Position numbers and translations under genes: made by a program
IMG/VR virus record: IMGVR_UViG_3300046534_000580
Span: 1 to 34,941 of that record
Length of the DNA: 34,941 bases
Direction: 5' to 3' (one strand)
Source: a virus
Notes under the pieces: generated by a model
What the model was told of the DNA's origin: nothing
Databases searched by the model: none
Seen by the model: only the letters and a program-made list of their open reading frames with translations
Shown: one piece after another, positions 1-5,718 of the stretch
Layout of the letters: each line of letters begins with the position of its first letter
Position numbering within the stretch: the first letter of the stretch is position 1

Positions 1-55
1 GAAGAAGAAAACCCTGTCGAAGGTGGGGATCTTGATAAGCGAGTTTAGAGGGTAA
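1..55 (+). repeat. Exact 55-bp repeat of 34342-34396
   Basis: The first 55 bases of the window are identical to 34342-34396, the 3' end of a winged-helix gene. Similarity continues more weakly to about position 80. The window therefore begins inside a repeated gene. Confidence 0.95.
2..55 (+). CDS. 3' end of a winged-helix protein (partial)
   Basis: The last 17 codons of a gene whose start lies outside the window. They read KKKTLSKVGILISEFRG and stop at TAA 53-55, identical to the C-terminus of the complete gene at 34133-34396. That gene belongs to a family of small winged-helix-like proteins also found at 548 and 3232. If the genome is circular, this fragment could be the 3' part of the gene that begins at 34858, with the middle missing. 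The function of the family is unknown; DNA binding is inferred. Confidence 0.75.
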   Translation, partial: KKKTLSKVGILISEFRG

Positions 56-73
56 CGGTTGGGTTGTGTGTAG
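53..73 (+). repeat. attC-like half-site, copy A
   Basis: TAACGGTTGGGTTGTGTGTA overlaps the stop codon of the preceding gene fragment. It is close to TAATGGTTTGGCTATGTGTA at 34394 and to the left half of the inverted-repeat site at 2485. No matching right half follows, so it may be a decayed or half site. Confidence 0.5.
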
Positions 74-108
74 TTTTAGAAATCAACAACAAATTAAATA
101 AATAAACG

Positions 109-339
109 ATGAGCAAAAAAGCAGATAAATTTATAGACAAGTACATAGTTGGAAAAGATGATTGGTTGTTAAAAAACAAGGAAGTAATATCTAAATTACT
201 TGATGAGTACGAAACCGAGCAATTAACTATATCCGTTGTTGTGAAATCGTTTTATTGCGGTGCTGAACACAATGGCGGTAGTTTATGTGAAACACAATGT
301 TTGGGATGTGATGCCTTTGATAGAGAGTGTAATAATTAA
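109..339 (+). CDS. Hypothetical 76-aa cysteine-rich protein, cassette-like gene
   Basis: I do not recognise this protein. The N-terminal half is charged and probably helical (KKADKFIDKYIVGKDDW). The C-terminal third holds five cysteines (roughly residues 50, 60, 64, 67 and 74), including CETQC and CLGC, which could bind metal. The gene follows an A-rich leader without a Shine-Dalgarno sequence. It lies between the half-site at 53-73 and a TAACAACC-type repeat at 354, the arrangement also seen around 34440-34772, so it looks like an exchangeable single-gene unit. Its AT-rich codon use differs from the neighbouring winged-helix gene. Confidence 0.65.
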   Translation: MSKKADKFIDKYIVGKDDWLLKNKEVISKLLDEYETEQLTISVVVKSFYCGAEHNGGSLCETQCLGCDAFDRECNN

Positions 340-353
340 CAATAATATGCACT

Positions 354-376
354 ATAACAACCGAATATACACACCA
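354..376 (+). repeat. TAACAACC-type repeat (1 of 3)
   Basis: ATAACAACCGAATATACACA, followed by CCA, recurs with one or two changes at 3157 and 34769. Each copy follows a small cassette-like gene and precedes a gene of the winged-helix family, here by way of the small ORF at 420. Confidence 0.7.
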
Positions 377-424
377 CAACAGCACCGAAAAACAATACCT
401 AACACGAAAAAATACTAAGATGAA
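371..424 (+). repeat. 54-bp leader repeat shared with 34809-34862
   Basis: This segment matches 34809-34862 with a single mismatch at about 399. It forms the A/C-rich leader and first codon of the small ORF at 420 here, and of the winged-helix gene at 34858 in the other copy. The same leader thus drives two different genes. Confidence 0.9.
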
Positions 425-551
425 TAGAGATGTATTACTAAAAATATTACAAGCGGAAACAGATGGCTTTATTGAACAAAGCAGATTAAGAGATGATATT
501 CTTGACGCAATGGAAACAGCTTATTTAAAGGGCTTACGCACTAACCAATGA
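420..551 (+). CDS. Small ORF, 43 aa
   Basis: An unrecognised, probably helical protein starting MNRDVLLKILQAETDGF. It has the conserved leader at 371-424, and its stop overlaps the start of the winged-helix gene at 548 (ATGA). That suggests translational coupling and supports it as real despite its size. In the parallel locus at the right end of the window the leader is joined directly to the winged-helix gene, so this small gene is an insertion there or a loss here. Confidence 0.6.
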   Translation: MNRDVLLKILQAETDGFIEQSRLRDDILDAMETAYLKGLRTNQ

Positions 552-820
552 CACAGAACCAAGACCCAACCGCCTACCGAACCATAATCCAAAACCGAAA
601 GCTCACCCCGATCCAGCGCATTATCTTGATCTACCTTAACACGCTTGAGGATGACTTTCTGGAGGGGAAGCTTAATGATCTCAGCATTAAGTTAGGACTC
701 GGTAAGTCTGCGGTAATAGCTCAGACCCGAACTCTGCATGATATGGGTTACCTTGTACGCGAGAACGTCGGGAAGCCAGGAGAGAGGCACGGAATTAGGT
801 TAAGCGATTTTAGACCGTAA
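548..820 (+). CDS. Small winged-helix-like DNA-binding protein, paralog 1
   Basis: A 90-aa protein, inferred to bind DNA. The segment LTPIQRIILIYLNTL (about residues 18-32) looks like the first helix of a winged helix-turn-helix. LNDLSIKLGLGKSAVIAQTRTLHDMGYL (split here around residue 55) gives the helix-turn-helix and recognition helix, and the C-terminus HGIRLSDFRP the wing. The paralogs at 3232 and 34133 share the N-P/R-x-L-S/T-P start and the I-x-L-S-D/E-F/W end. It is translationally coupled to the small ORF upstream. Plausible roles are a phage regulator or a replication accessory protein. Confidence 0.75.
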   Translation: MTQNQDPTAYRTIIQNRKLTPIQRIILIYLNTLEDDFLEGKLNDLSIKLGLGKSAVIAQTRTLHDMGYLVRENVGKPGERHGIRLSDFRP

Positions 821-838
821 TTAATTAATAAACACAAC

Positions 839-1189
839 ATGACAGACAAGGAATTAAAAAGTATCGGCAAATGGTTAAATACCCAAGGCTATGATTTAGA
901 CTTAAGCGATGGCTTTTGGATGGAAGAATGGATTGCGGGCGAGCATAAGTTTAGAGACATAGCGCAGCTTCTGCAAGATTATCATACTGATAAAATAGCG
1001 GAACCTAGCAAAGATTCTATTATTCAGCAAGTATGCGAAGAGTATTCTCAGCGCGGGAAAGTTGGACTAGAAAAGTACGGAGTTACACTAGATAGGGAAG
1101 ACCTAACTAAAGAGCAATGGATCCAACACGCTAAAGAGGAGGCAATGGATTTAACTCTGTACCTGACCAAAATACAAAAGTTGTTATAA
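839..1189 (+). CDS. MazG-like / dGTP diphosphohydrolase-like protein
   Basis: The C-terminal half (about residues 70-116) has the spacing RGKVGLEKYGVTL, then LTKEQWIQHAKEEAMDLTLYL. The KYG motif followed by a helix with H-x2-EE-x2-D resembles the N-terminal domain of phage dATP/dGTP diphosphohydrolases of the all-alpha NTP pyrophosphatase (MazG) type, where the acidic residues bind Mg2+. Such enzymes would hydrolyse nucleotides and shift the pool or signal in the infected cell. The first 65 residues are not recognised. At 116 aa the protein is short but holds the core helices. It starts 18 nt after the winged-helix gene and is probably co-transcribed with it. Confidence 0.6.
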   Translation: MTDKELKSIGKWLNTQGYDLDLSDGFWMEEWIAGEHKFRDIAQLLQDYHTDKIAEPSKDSIIQQVCEEYSQRGKVGLEKYGVTLDREDLTKEQWIQHAKEEAMDLTLYLTKIQKLL

Positions 1190-1246
1190 TCGATTGGTAA
1201 TTAGTTCAATTAAATAAAATACCTTAGCGCCTGAGAACTAATTATC

Positions 1247-1402
1247 TTGGCAAACCTATACACCAACATCTTAAACCTAATATTCATCGGCAACAAGCTG
1301 ATAGTATTAATCTTTTTCATCTTAACTTTTTATGTCCAAAAGAGAAAACCGCTTTCGCTTAAACAACTATTTAGCAAAGCAATTAGGAATAGAACCAAAT
1401 AA
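1247..1402 (+). CDS. Possible 51-aa membrane protein overlapping the next gene
   Basis: Reading from TTG 1247 gives 51 codons with a strongly hydrophobic segment (LIVLIFFILTFYV) followed by a basic tail with many K and R. This is the layout of a single-span membrane protein. It overlaps the metallophosphoesterase start by 71 nt in another frame. There is no ATG, and the hydrophobicity could be chance in AT-rich sequence, so I list it only as a possibility. Confidence 0.25.
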   Translation: MANLYTNILNLIFIGNKLIVLIFFILTFYVQKRKPLSLKQLFSKAIRNRTK

Positions 1403-2465
1403 AAGCCAGCGGTACACCTTAACGCCTGAGCAAGAGAAAGAGTACAAAGCTATTAAGGAGCTAAATAATGATTCCGTAGTGGATGAAACCTTGCACCGGG
1501 GGAACTTAAAAAGGAACACTTGGCAGGCCGCTTGGGTAAAAGAGGAGGGCATTTCTGTCCTAGTTAAAAACCCAGACTACAAAGAGGAGACTATCGACTA
1601 CGACACAATCCGCCTAGATATGATTGAGGAGATGAAACAGCTCTCGCCAGTCGTTAAGAGGTACAAGCGCAAGGCAATTACCGACCCGCATTGTTTATTG
1701 CTTGACATTGCAGATTTGCATCTCGGTAAGCTTGCAACGGTAGGAGGTACAGGAAGTTTTTACAATGTAGACGTGGCAATTGAGAGGGCAATAGAAGCGT
1801 CTGAGTCGTTAATAGATGCGTCTAAGCCTTATAACATTGATAAGGTTTTCTTTATTGTTAGCAACGATGTACTGCACACGGATAACACCACGGGCTCAAC
1901 TACGAAAGGTACCAGCCAAGACACAGATGGGATGTGGTACGATAATTTTAAGATTACCCGCATGGTTTATTGTCAGATTATCCAGCGCCTTACTTCTATT
2001 GCACCGGTTCATATAATACATTGTCCATCTAATCACGATTACATGACAGGGTTTATGTTAGCCGATGCTCTTAGCTGCTTCTTTCACGCTAATAAAAACG
2101 TAACTTTTGACGCGAGCAACCGGCATAGAAAATACACCACGTACGGCAAAAATTTACTTGCATTTTCTCACGGTGACGGGGCTAAAGTTGATCAAGTGCC
2201 CTATCTTGCAGCACACGAAGAACCCCAAATGTGGGCAGATACTTATTACCGATATTGTTTCTTACATCACATTCACCACAAAGAAGTATTCAAGTTTCGC
2301 AGCGGCAAGGACTTTATCGGAATGACAATCGAATACCTAAGAAGCCCAAGCGAGGCCGACCAATGGCACGCGGATAAGGGATTTGTAGGCGCTAAGATTG
2401 CGATCGAGTCATTCATTCACCACCCGACTAAGGGACAAGTAGCAAGGCATACGCACAATTTTTAA
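1332..2465 (+). CDS. Calcineurin-like metallophosphoesterase
   Basis: A 377-aa protein with the five metal-binding blocks of calcineurin-type phosphoesterases in order: D-x-H in DIADLHLGK (D128, H130), SNDVLHTDN (about D179, standing in for the usual GD), SNHDY (N234 H235 D236), SHGDG (about H280) and HHIHH (about 313-317). These ligate two divalent metals and cleave phosphoester bonds. The first 120 residues form a charged extension that I do not recognise. The intact motifs suggest an active enzyme. The substrate is unknown; in phages such proteins have been linked to DNA end processing or nucleotide metabolism. ATG 1332 follows an AT-rich leader, and an attC-like site begins 20 nt after the stop. 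Confidence 0.85.
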   Translation: MSKRENRFRLNNYLAKQLGIEPNKSQRYTLTPEQEKEYKAIKELNNDSVVDETLHRGNLKRNTWQAAWVKEEGISVLVKNPDYKEETIDYDTIRLDMIEEMKQLSPVVKRYKRKAITDPHCLLLDIADLHLGKLATVGGTGSFYNVDVAIERAIEASESLIDASKPYNIDKVFFIVSNDVLHTDNTTGSTTKGTSQDTDGMWYDNFKITRMVYCQIIQRLTSIAPVHIIHCPSNHDYMTGFMLADALSCFFHANKNVTFDASNRHRKYTTYGKNLLAFSHGDGAKVDQVPYLAAHEEPQMWADTYYRYCFLHHIHHKEVFKFRSGKDFIGMTIEYLRSPSEADQWHADKGFVGAKIAIESFIHHPTKGQVARHTHNF

Positions 2466-2484
2466 AGAGTATAAATAATCATAC

Positions 2485-2575
2485 ATAACGGTTTGGCTAT
2501 GTTTTGAAGCCGACAACGGAAAAATTAAATTGAAATACAAATCTTACATAGGCTTTTAAATATAGCCCGTGTTAT
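2485..2575 (+). repeat. attC-like inverted-repeat site B
   Basis: ATAAC (2485-2489) pairs with GTTAT (2571-2575), and GGCTAT (2495-2500) pairs with ATAGCC (2562-2567). The spacers are 5 nt on the left and 3 nt on the right, and the loop is about 61 nt. This two-armed layout, with TAAC and GTTA at the outer ends, is how integron attC sites are built. The site at 2812 has the same left and right spacing. Confidence 0.6.
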
Positions 2576-2586
2576 AACCTTTTATT

Positions 2587-2805
2587 ATGGATAGTAACGA
2601 AATATTTGATAAATACCTAGAGAACAAATGCCCTGTGTGCGACAGTGAGAAAGATAGTGATGATTTTGTAGCACACACTGAACACGGAGGGAAATTAATG
2701 GCTAAAAACTTTACGTGTATGAAGTGCGGGAGCAGTTACGTTGTGGGCTACAACAGACGAAGTATGCCAATAGACAGCGAAATAACCTACAAAGGTAAAA
2801 CCTAA
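2587..2805 (+). CDS. Small zinc-ribbon protein in a cassette-like unit
   Basis: A 72-aa protein with two CxxC pairs, CPVC (C15, C18) and CMKC (C44, C47), separated by 25 residues. This is the geometry of a zinc ribbon, so it probably binds one zinc and perhaps nucleic acid or another protein. No catalytic domain is visible. The gene starts 12 nt after the right arm of site B and ends 7 nt before the left arm of site C, so it fills the space between two attC-like sites, as a gene cassette does. Confidence 0.75.
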   Translation: MDSNEIFDKYLENKCPVCDSEKDSDDFVAHTEHGGKLMAKNFTCMKCGSSYVVGYNRRSMPIDSEITYKGKT

Positions 2806-2811
2806 TTGGTT

Positions 2812-2874
2812 ATAACGTTGAGGCTATGATTTGGAATTTGAGGAACGAAAATTATTAATTATAGGCTGTGTTAT
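2812..2874 (+). repeat. attC-like inverted-repeat site C
   Basis: ATAAC (2812-2816) pairs with GTTAT (2870-2874). GGCTAT (2822-2827) faces ATAGGC (2861-2866), a partly mismatched inner arm. The spacers are again 5 and 3 nt. The right arm region reads GCTGTGTTATGCACAG, itself a small hairpin. The element follows the stop of one small gene and precedes another. Confidence 0.55.
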
Positions 2875-2899
2875 GCACAGTCTTTTAAAAGGAAAAACT

Positions 2900-3160
2900 A
2901 TGTTGATAAAAGTAAAAGACAAAAAAACAGGGGTTATTTATTCTACAAATATGATGGATGGAAATAAACACTCTATTTTAGAAATGAACTTTTGTACAAG
3001 CTACACACAAGTAACAGTACAAGACGAAATTGAAGTTGATGGTAAAACAAAATACCCAACTCACGACATTATACTACCACCATTTGGAACTACACCTAAT
3101 TGGGTAGACTTAATTGCTACCCAAGATGATAACGAAGGTGTCTGGATTGATTGTGCATAA
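2900..3160 (+). CDS. Hypothetical 86-aa protein in a cassette-like unit
   Basis: I do not recognise this protein. It looks like a small beta-rich domain (MLIKVKDKKTGVIYSTN at the start, VQDEIEVDGKTKYPTHDI in the middle) with an acidic end. I chose ATG 2900, after AAGGAAAAACT. The upstream ATG 2873 and TTG 2831 lie inside the attC-like site. The stop codon is embedded in the TAACAACC-type repeat at 3157, so the gene fills its unit from site to site. Confidence 0.65.
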   Translation: MLIKVKDKKTGVIYSTNMMDGNKHSILEMNFCTSYTQVTVQDEIEVDGKTKYPTHDIILPPFGTTPNWVDLIATQDDNEGVWIDCA

Positions 3161-3179
3161 CAACCAAATATACACACCA
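3157..3179 (+). repeat. TAACAACC-type repeat (2 of 3)
   Basis: ATAACAACCAAATATACACA overlaps the stop codon of the preceding cassette-like gene and precedes the winged-helix gene at 3232. Together with ATAAC at 2485 and 2812 it gives three sites about 330-345 nt apart with one gene in each interval. Confidence 0.7.
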
Positions 3180-3231
3180 GTAAACATATCCTCGTAATCA
3201 GCCAGAATAAAAACACCTTTTAAACAACCAC

Positions 3232-3474
3232 ATGGAAGCAATCCAGAACATCACAACGAACCCAGACCTCTCACCAATTGACAAAGTAATCCTCTGCTAC
3301 TTAAACAGCTTAGGGGTGCAGGAATTAGAGACAACGCTAAAGGAATTAAGCCACGAAATCAATATTGTTGAAACTACCCTATACCAGAACATTTACCACA
3401 TGCAGAAACGCGGTTACCTGGTTTTCGATAATGTCCACGGAGCCGGAATTATTTTAAGTGATTGGGAAACGTAA
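3232..3474 (+). CDS. Small winged-helix-like DNA-binding protein, paralog 2
   Basis: An 80-aa paralog of the gene at 548: NPDLSPIDKVILCYLNSL aligns with NRKLTPIQRIILIYLNTL, and the C-terminus GAGIILSDWET with HGIRLSDFRP. The middle (LKELSHEINIVETTLYQNIYHM) is the predicted helix-turn-helix. It has an A/C-rich leader of about 70 nt after the TAACAACC-type repeat. It is the last gene before the regulatory stretch at 3475-3729, so a role in controlling that switch is attractive but unproven. Confidence 0.75.
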   Translation: MEAIQNITTNPDLSPIDKVILCYLNSLGVQELETTLKELSHEINIVETTLYQNIYHMQKRGYLVFDNVHGAGIILSDWET

Positions 3475-3486
3475 GGGATAATTTAG

Positions 3487-3494
3487 TATATTTG
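3487..3494 (+). promoter_or_regulatory. Promoter -7 box TATATTTG
   Basis: AGTATATTTG matches the Bacteroidota -7 consensus TAnnTTTG. A TTG lies 22 nt upstream, slightly beyond the usual spacing. The same AG-prefixed box occurs at 3628 and 10238. The predicted transcript would run about 95 nt to the terminator at 3557-3595. Confidence 0.55.
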
Positions 3495-3556
3495 TTTTGC
3501 AAAGTAAAAATGTTATCGGCCTTTCATTCTGCTCTGTTTTTCTTTTATGATTATAT

Positions 3557-3595
3557 AAAGGAGGTTAGTAGTACAATACTAGCCTCTTTTTTTTT
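3557..3595 (+). terminator. Rho-independent terminator
   Basis: The ten-pair stem GAGGTTAGTA / TACTAGCCTC (one G-T pair) with loop GTACAA is followed by nine T. It closes the accessory operon and the unit starting at the 3487 promoter. Confidence 0.85.
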
Positions 3596-3627
3596 GCTTT
3601 AAACCACAAACCTAAGATATAAAGCAG

Positions 3628-3635
3628 TATATTTG
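3628..3635 (+). promoter_or_regulatory. Promoter -7 box TATATTTG
   Basis: An exact -7 box preceded by AG, as at 3487 and 10238. No clear TTG sits at the usual -33 distance, so an activator or a dedicated sigma factor is possible. Transcription would start near 3638-3641, at the base of the first hairpin of the small RNA. Confidence 0.55.
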
Positions 3636-3728
3636 TATTGTCCTAGTCATGCAGGACGTTAAGCAATAAAATTATTTAAAGCCTTAAGAGAGTACGGAAG
3701 CATGACCCGGAAATCTTGAGGCTTTTTT
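3636..3728 (+). ncRNA. Predicted small structured RNA or attenuator leader
   Basis: A roughly 90-nt unit between a promoter box and a terminator. Hairpin 1 is GTCCT (3640-3644) / AGGAC (3653-3657) with loop AGTCATGC; flanking TATTG (3636-3640) and CAATA (3664-3668) could extend it. Hairpin 2 is the terminator stem (3679-3689 / 3714-3724). The loop of hairpin 1 (GTCATGC, 3646-3652) is perfectly complementary to GCATGAC (3700-3706) in the loop of hairpin 2, giving a possible seven-pair kissing interaction. I match it to no known RNA family. The T-run ends one base before the ATG at 3730, so it may instead be an attenuator for that gene. Confidence 0.55.
3679..3728 (+). terminator. Rho-independent terminator directly before an ATG
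   Basis: The 11-pair stem AAGCCTTAAGA / TCTTGAGGCTT (one G-T pair) has a 24-nt loop and is followed by TTTTTT. The downstream start codon ATG is at 3730, so read-through or antitermination would be needed to express the gene from the upstream promoter. Confidence 0.75.
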
Positions 3729-3729
3729 A

Positions 3730-3969
3730 ATGGTTACTGGATCCGTAAAACCTTTAGATTATATGAGTGATATCTTAATAAGGGCAAATGACGGTTTTCT
3801 GTATGACGTCTTTGCAAATGAAGCATACACTATTACTATTGATGTGTACTTAGGTTCTGATGTTAGAGAGCATACAACTATATCAATTCATGCGGCTCAA
3901 GTATTAGCAAAGCAGTTAAGAAAAAGTATTGCAATCGCTAAAAGCTACACGGATGAGCGGGTGGATTAA
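3730..3969 (+). CDS. Hypothetical 79-aa protein downstream of the attenuator
   Basis: I do not recognise this protein. It reads as a small alpha/beta domain: a beta-rich centre (GFLYDVFANEAYTITIDVYL) and a C-terminal helix with basic residues (AQVLAKQLRKSIAIAKSY). ATG 3730 lies immediately after the terminator T-run; a second start at ATG 3763 would give 68 aa and leave more leader. The 3' end overlaps the initiator gene by 17 nt, so the two are probably translationally linked. Its place between the RNA element and the initiator suggests a role in controlling replication, by position only. Confidence 0.6.
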   Translation: MVTGSVKPLDYMSDILIRANDGFLYDVFANEAYTITIDVYLGSDVREHTTISIHAAQVLAKQLRKSIAIAKSYTDERVD

Positions 3970-4642
3970 AATACATCGTCAAATTTATACTCATTGGATT
4001 TTTCAAGATGCTGAACGCTTAAGGGCTTGGCTAATTATATTAGGCCATGTTAACTTTAAAGAAGAAAAGGTTGCATTAGGTAATGATTTATTAGTCTGTA
4101 AGCGTGGGGAAAGCTTAATGAGTTTAGATTCATGGGCGAAATTGTTTGGTAAAAATTGGAACAAAAGCAAGGTTAGGCGTTTTTTAAATCTGTTAAAAAA
4201 TGATTCAATGATTGAACTTAAGAACGAACAGATAACGACACGCCTAACTGTCTGTAACTACGACAATTACCAAGACGAAGGGAACGCAAGTGAAACGCAA
4301 ACGAAACGCAAACGAAACGCAAGTGAAACGCAAGTGACACCAACTAAAGAAGGTAAAGAAAGTAAAGAACCTAAGAAGGTAAAGAATATAGATGATCGCA
4401 AATTAGAATTTGCTCAAACCCTAAAACCTTTTTTAGATCAATACGGCAAGGATATGATTAACAAATTTTATTCTTATTGGACTGAGCCAAATAAAAGCAA
4501 TTCAAAATTTAAACAGGAAATGCTAAAAACTTGGAGCTTATCGCATCGGCTTGCAAATTGGAACTCTAATAATTTTAATAGCAAACCAGTCGCAAAGAGA
4601 ACCGGTAAAGATGTATTTTTAGACACATATCATAACTCATAA
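3953..4642 (+). CDS. Phage replication initiator (lambda O / DnaD-like N-terminal domain)
   Basis: A 229-aa protein. I chose ATG 3953 (MSGWIKIHRQIYTHWIF) over 3929 because this is the usual start of the family. Residues 1-90 show the phage replisome-organiser winged helix, with the typical phrases DAERLRAWLIILGHVNF, RGESLMSLDSWAKLFG and KSKVRRFLNLLKND. A hydrophilic linker follows (about 110-145, with KRKRNASETQ and many K/E), encoded by the iterons at 4282-4335. The C-terminal domain (about 150-215) would recruit helicase or its loader. By analogy with lambda O, the N-terminal domain binds iterons inside its own gene to open the origin. The next gene starts 6 nt downstream. Confidence 0.75.
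   Translation: MSGWIKIHRQIYTHWIFQDAERLRAWLIILGHVNFKEEKVALGNDLLVCKRGESLMSLDSWAKLFGKNWNKSKVRRFLNLLKNDSMIELKNEQITTRLTVCNYDNYQDEGNASETQTKRKRNASETQVTPTKEGKESKEPKKVKNIDDRKLEFAQTLKPFLDQYGKDMINKFYSYWTEPNKSNSKFKQEMLKTWSLSHRLANWNSNNFNSKPVAKRTGKDVFLDTYHNS
4282..4335 (+). repeat. Five tandem 11-bp iterons, candidate replication origin
   Basis: There are five direct copies of GAAACGCAAAC or GAAACGCAAGT: 4282-4291 (one base short), 4292-4302, 4303-4313, 4314-4324 and 4325-4335. The period of 11 is about one helical turn and is not a multiple of three, so selection acts on DNA rather than protein. They lie inside the initiator gene and are followed by A-rich DNA (4340-4390) that could melt. An isolated copy is at 5059-5069. 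Confidence 0.7.
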
Positions 4643-4647
4643 AAATA

Positions 4648-5535
4648 ATGGCAAACATTGAAAAGTTTAAAAATCAAAGCTCTCTTGCGTTATTTAATCC
4701 GAGCAAACAACTAAGCACCCAAGAGGATTTAGATAAGCTAAACATCAAGGACGTGCAAGCGATGGAAGTTTTATCAGCCCGACTCCAGAACACACTTAGC
4801 AACGAACTCGACAAGGATCTTAAAAAAGTTATCGCGATGGAATGCTACAAAGCCGTGGAGCGACTAGGGCAAAACAACCTGGACGAGCAAAGAGCGAATC
4901 TGATTCAAGAGGATGTTATGCGACATTTGCGGGCGAAGTGTTTCAACTGGACAACTCGAGAGCTATCGATTGCGTTCCGTATGGGTGCATTAGGTGAACT
5001 TGGAGAGACTCCGCGACATCTTACCTCACAAACTATGATTGGATGGCTTAGGGGCTACGAAACGCAAACGAGAACGGCAGCAACTAAGGAACTCAAAAGA
5101 GCCACGCTAACAGCCTCAAGGAGTGAAGAGGTAGAAAGACAAGCAAACCCCAAAGAAATGCCAGCAGAACAAAAGAAAGAGGCTATAATGACCGCGTTTG
5201 ACTCCTACAAGAATGGTCAAGTACTAGCGGGATCATTTATTTATAGGCTTTGTGTAGATCTCAAGATCCTAAACATTACAAAAGACACGGCATGGAGATA
5301 CATTCAGAGAGCGAAAGACGAGATAATGATTGAGGCTAAGGAGGCGATGATTAACCCGATCACAAAAGGGGCCGCGAAGATGAAAATTGAGGAGGTTAAG
5401 CGGGTAGAGTTAGGCAAGTCTAACACGGTATCAGAGGCAATTAAAAACCGCGCTCAACTTCTATCGGTAAAGGATTACTTCGCGGAGTGTGTAGCTATTG
5501 ATATGTCACCAATTGATTTAATGGAAACGAATTAA
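4648..5535 (+). CDS. Conserved phage protein next to the initiator, possible helicase loader
   Basis: A 295-aa, mostly helical, charged protein starting MANIEKFKNQSSLALFNPSK. The centre carries FNWTTRELSIAFRMGALGELGE and QTMIGWLRGYETQTRTAATKEL; the C-terminus has long helices rich in K and E. I see no Walker motifs, so it is not an AAA+ loader like DnaC. Its place just behind the initiator is where lambda-type phages keep the helicase-loading gene, which is the only basis for that suggestion. I recall similar proteins from flavobacterial phages without an assigned role. One iteron-like 11-mer lies within it at 5059. Confidence 0.6.
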   Translation: MANIEKFKNQSSLALFNPSKQLSTQEDLDKLNIKDVQAMEVLSARLQNTLSNELDKDLKKVIAMECYKAVERLGQNNLDEQRANLIQEDVMRHLRAKCFNWTTRELSIAFRMGALGELGETPRHLTSQTMIGWLRGYETQTRTAATKELKRATLTASRSEEVERQANPKEMPAEQKKEAIMTAFDSYKNGQVLAGSFIYRLCVDLKILNITKDTAWRYIQRAKDEIMIEAKEAMINPITKGAAKMKIEEVKRVELGKSNTVSEAIKNRAQLLSVKDYFAECVAIDMSPIDLMETN

Positions 5536-5541
5536 AAACAA

Positions 5542-5718
5542 ATGAATAATATATTAATATGTTTATTATTACAGCTTATACTTTTTATCCCGTTTTACTT
5601 AATTTGGATAAATGACTGTAAAAAAATAGGTAAGGATAACTTAGCGGTAAGTTTGCAAGAAAGGTTTTTTGATTGGTTGCTTTTTTTTCCAATTTGGGGA
5701 TTGGGATTTTTGGAATAA
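5542..5718 (+). CDS. Small membrane protein, 58 aa
   Basis: Two hydrophobic segments (about residues 4-23, ILICLLLQLILFIPFYLIW, and 44-57, DWLLFFPIWGLGF) are joined by a polar loop with lysines. This would give two membrane spans, hairpin-like. It starts at ATG 5542, 7 nt after the previous stop, behind AAAAACAA. No family is recognised. Its 3' part overlaps in another frame an upstream extension of the next ORF that I reject. Confidence 0.55.
   Translation: MNNILICLLLQLILFIPFYLIWINDCKKIGKDNLAVSLQERFFDWLLFFPIWGLGFLE

Noticed and set aside
1816-2325. Two + strand open frames inside the metallophosphoesterase
   Set aside because: They overlap the conserved metal-binding blocks of the real gene and show no leader or coupling.
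2831-2899. Upstream extension of the gene at 2900 to TTG 2831 or ATG 2873
   Set aside because: The extension is the inside of the attC-like site C and is not protein-like.
4282-4335. Short tandem repeats that could suggest a CRISPR array
   Set aside because: Units are 11 bp with no spacers and lie inside the initiator gene; they fit iterons.
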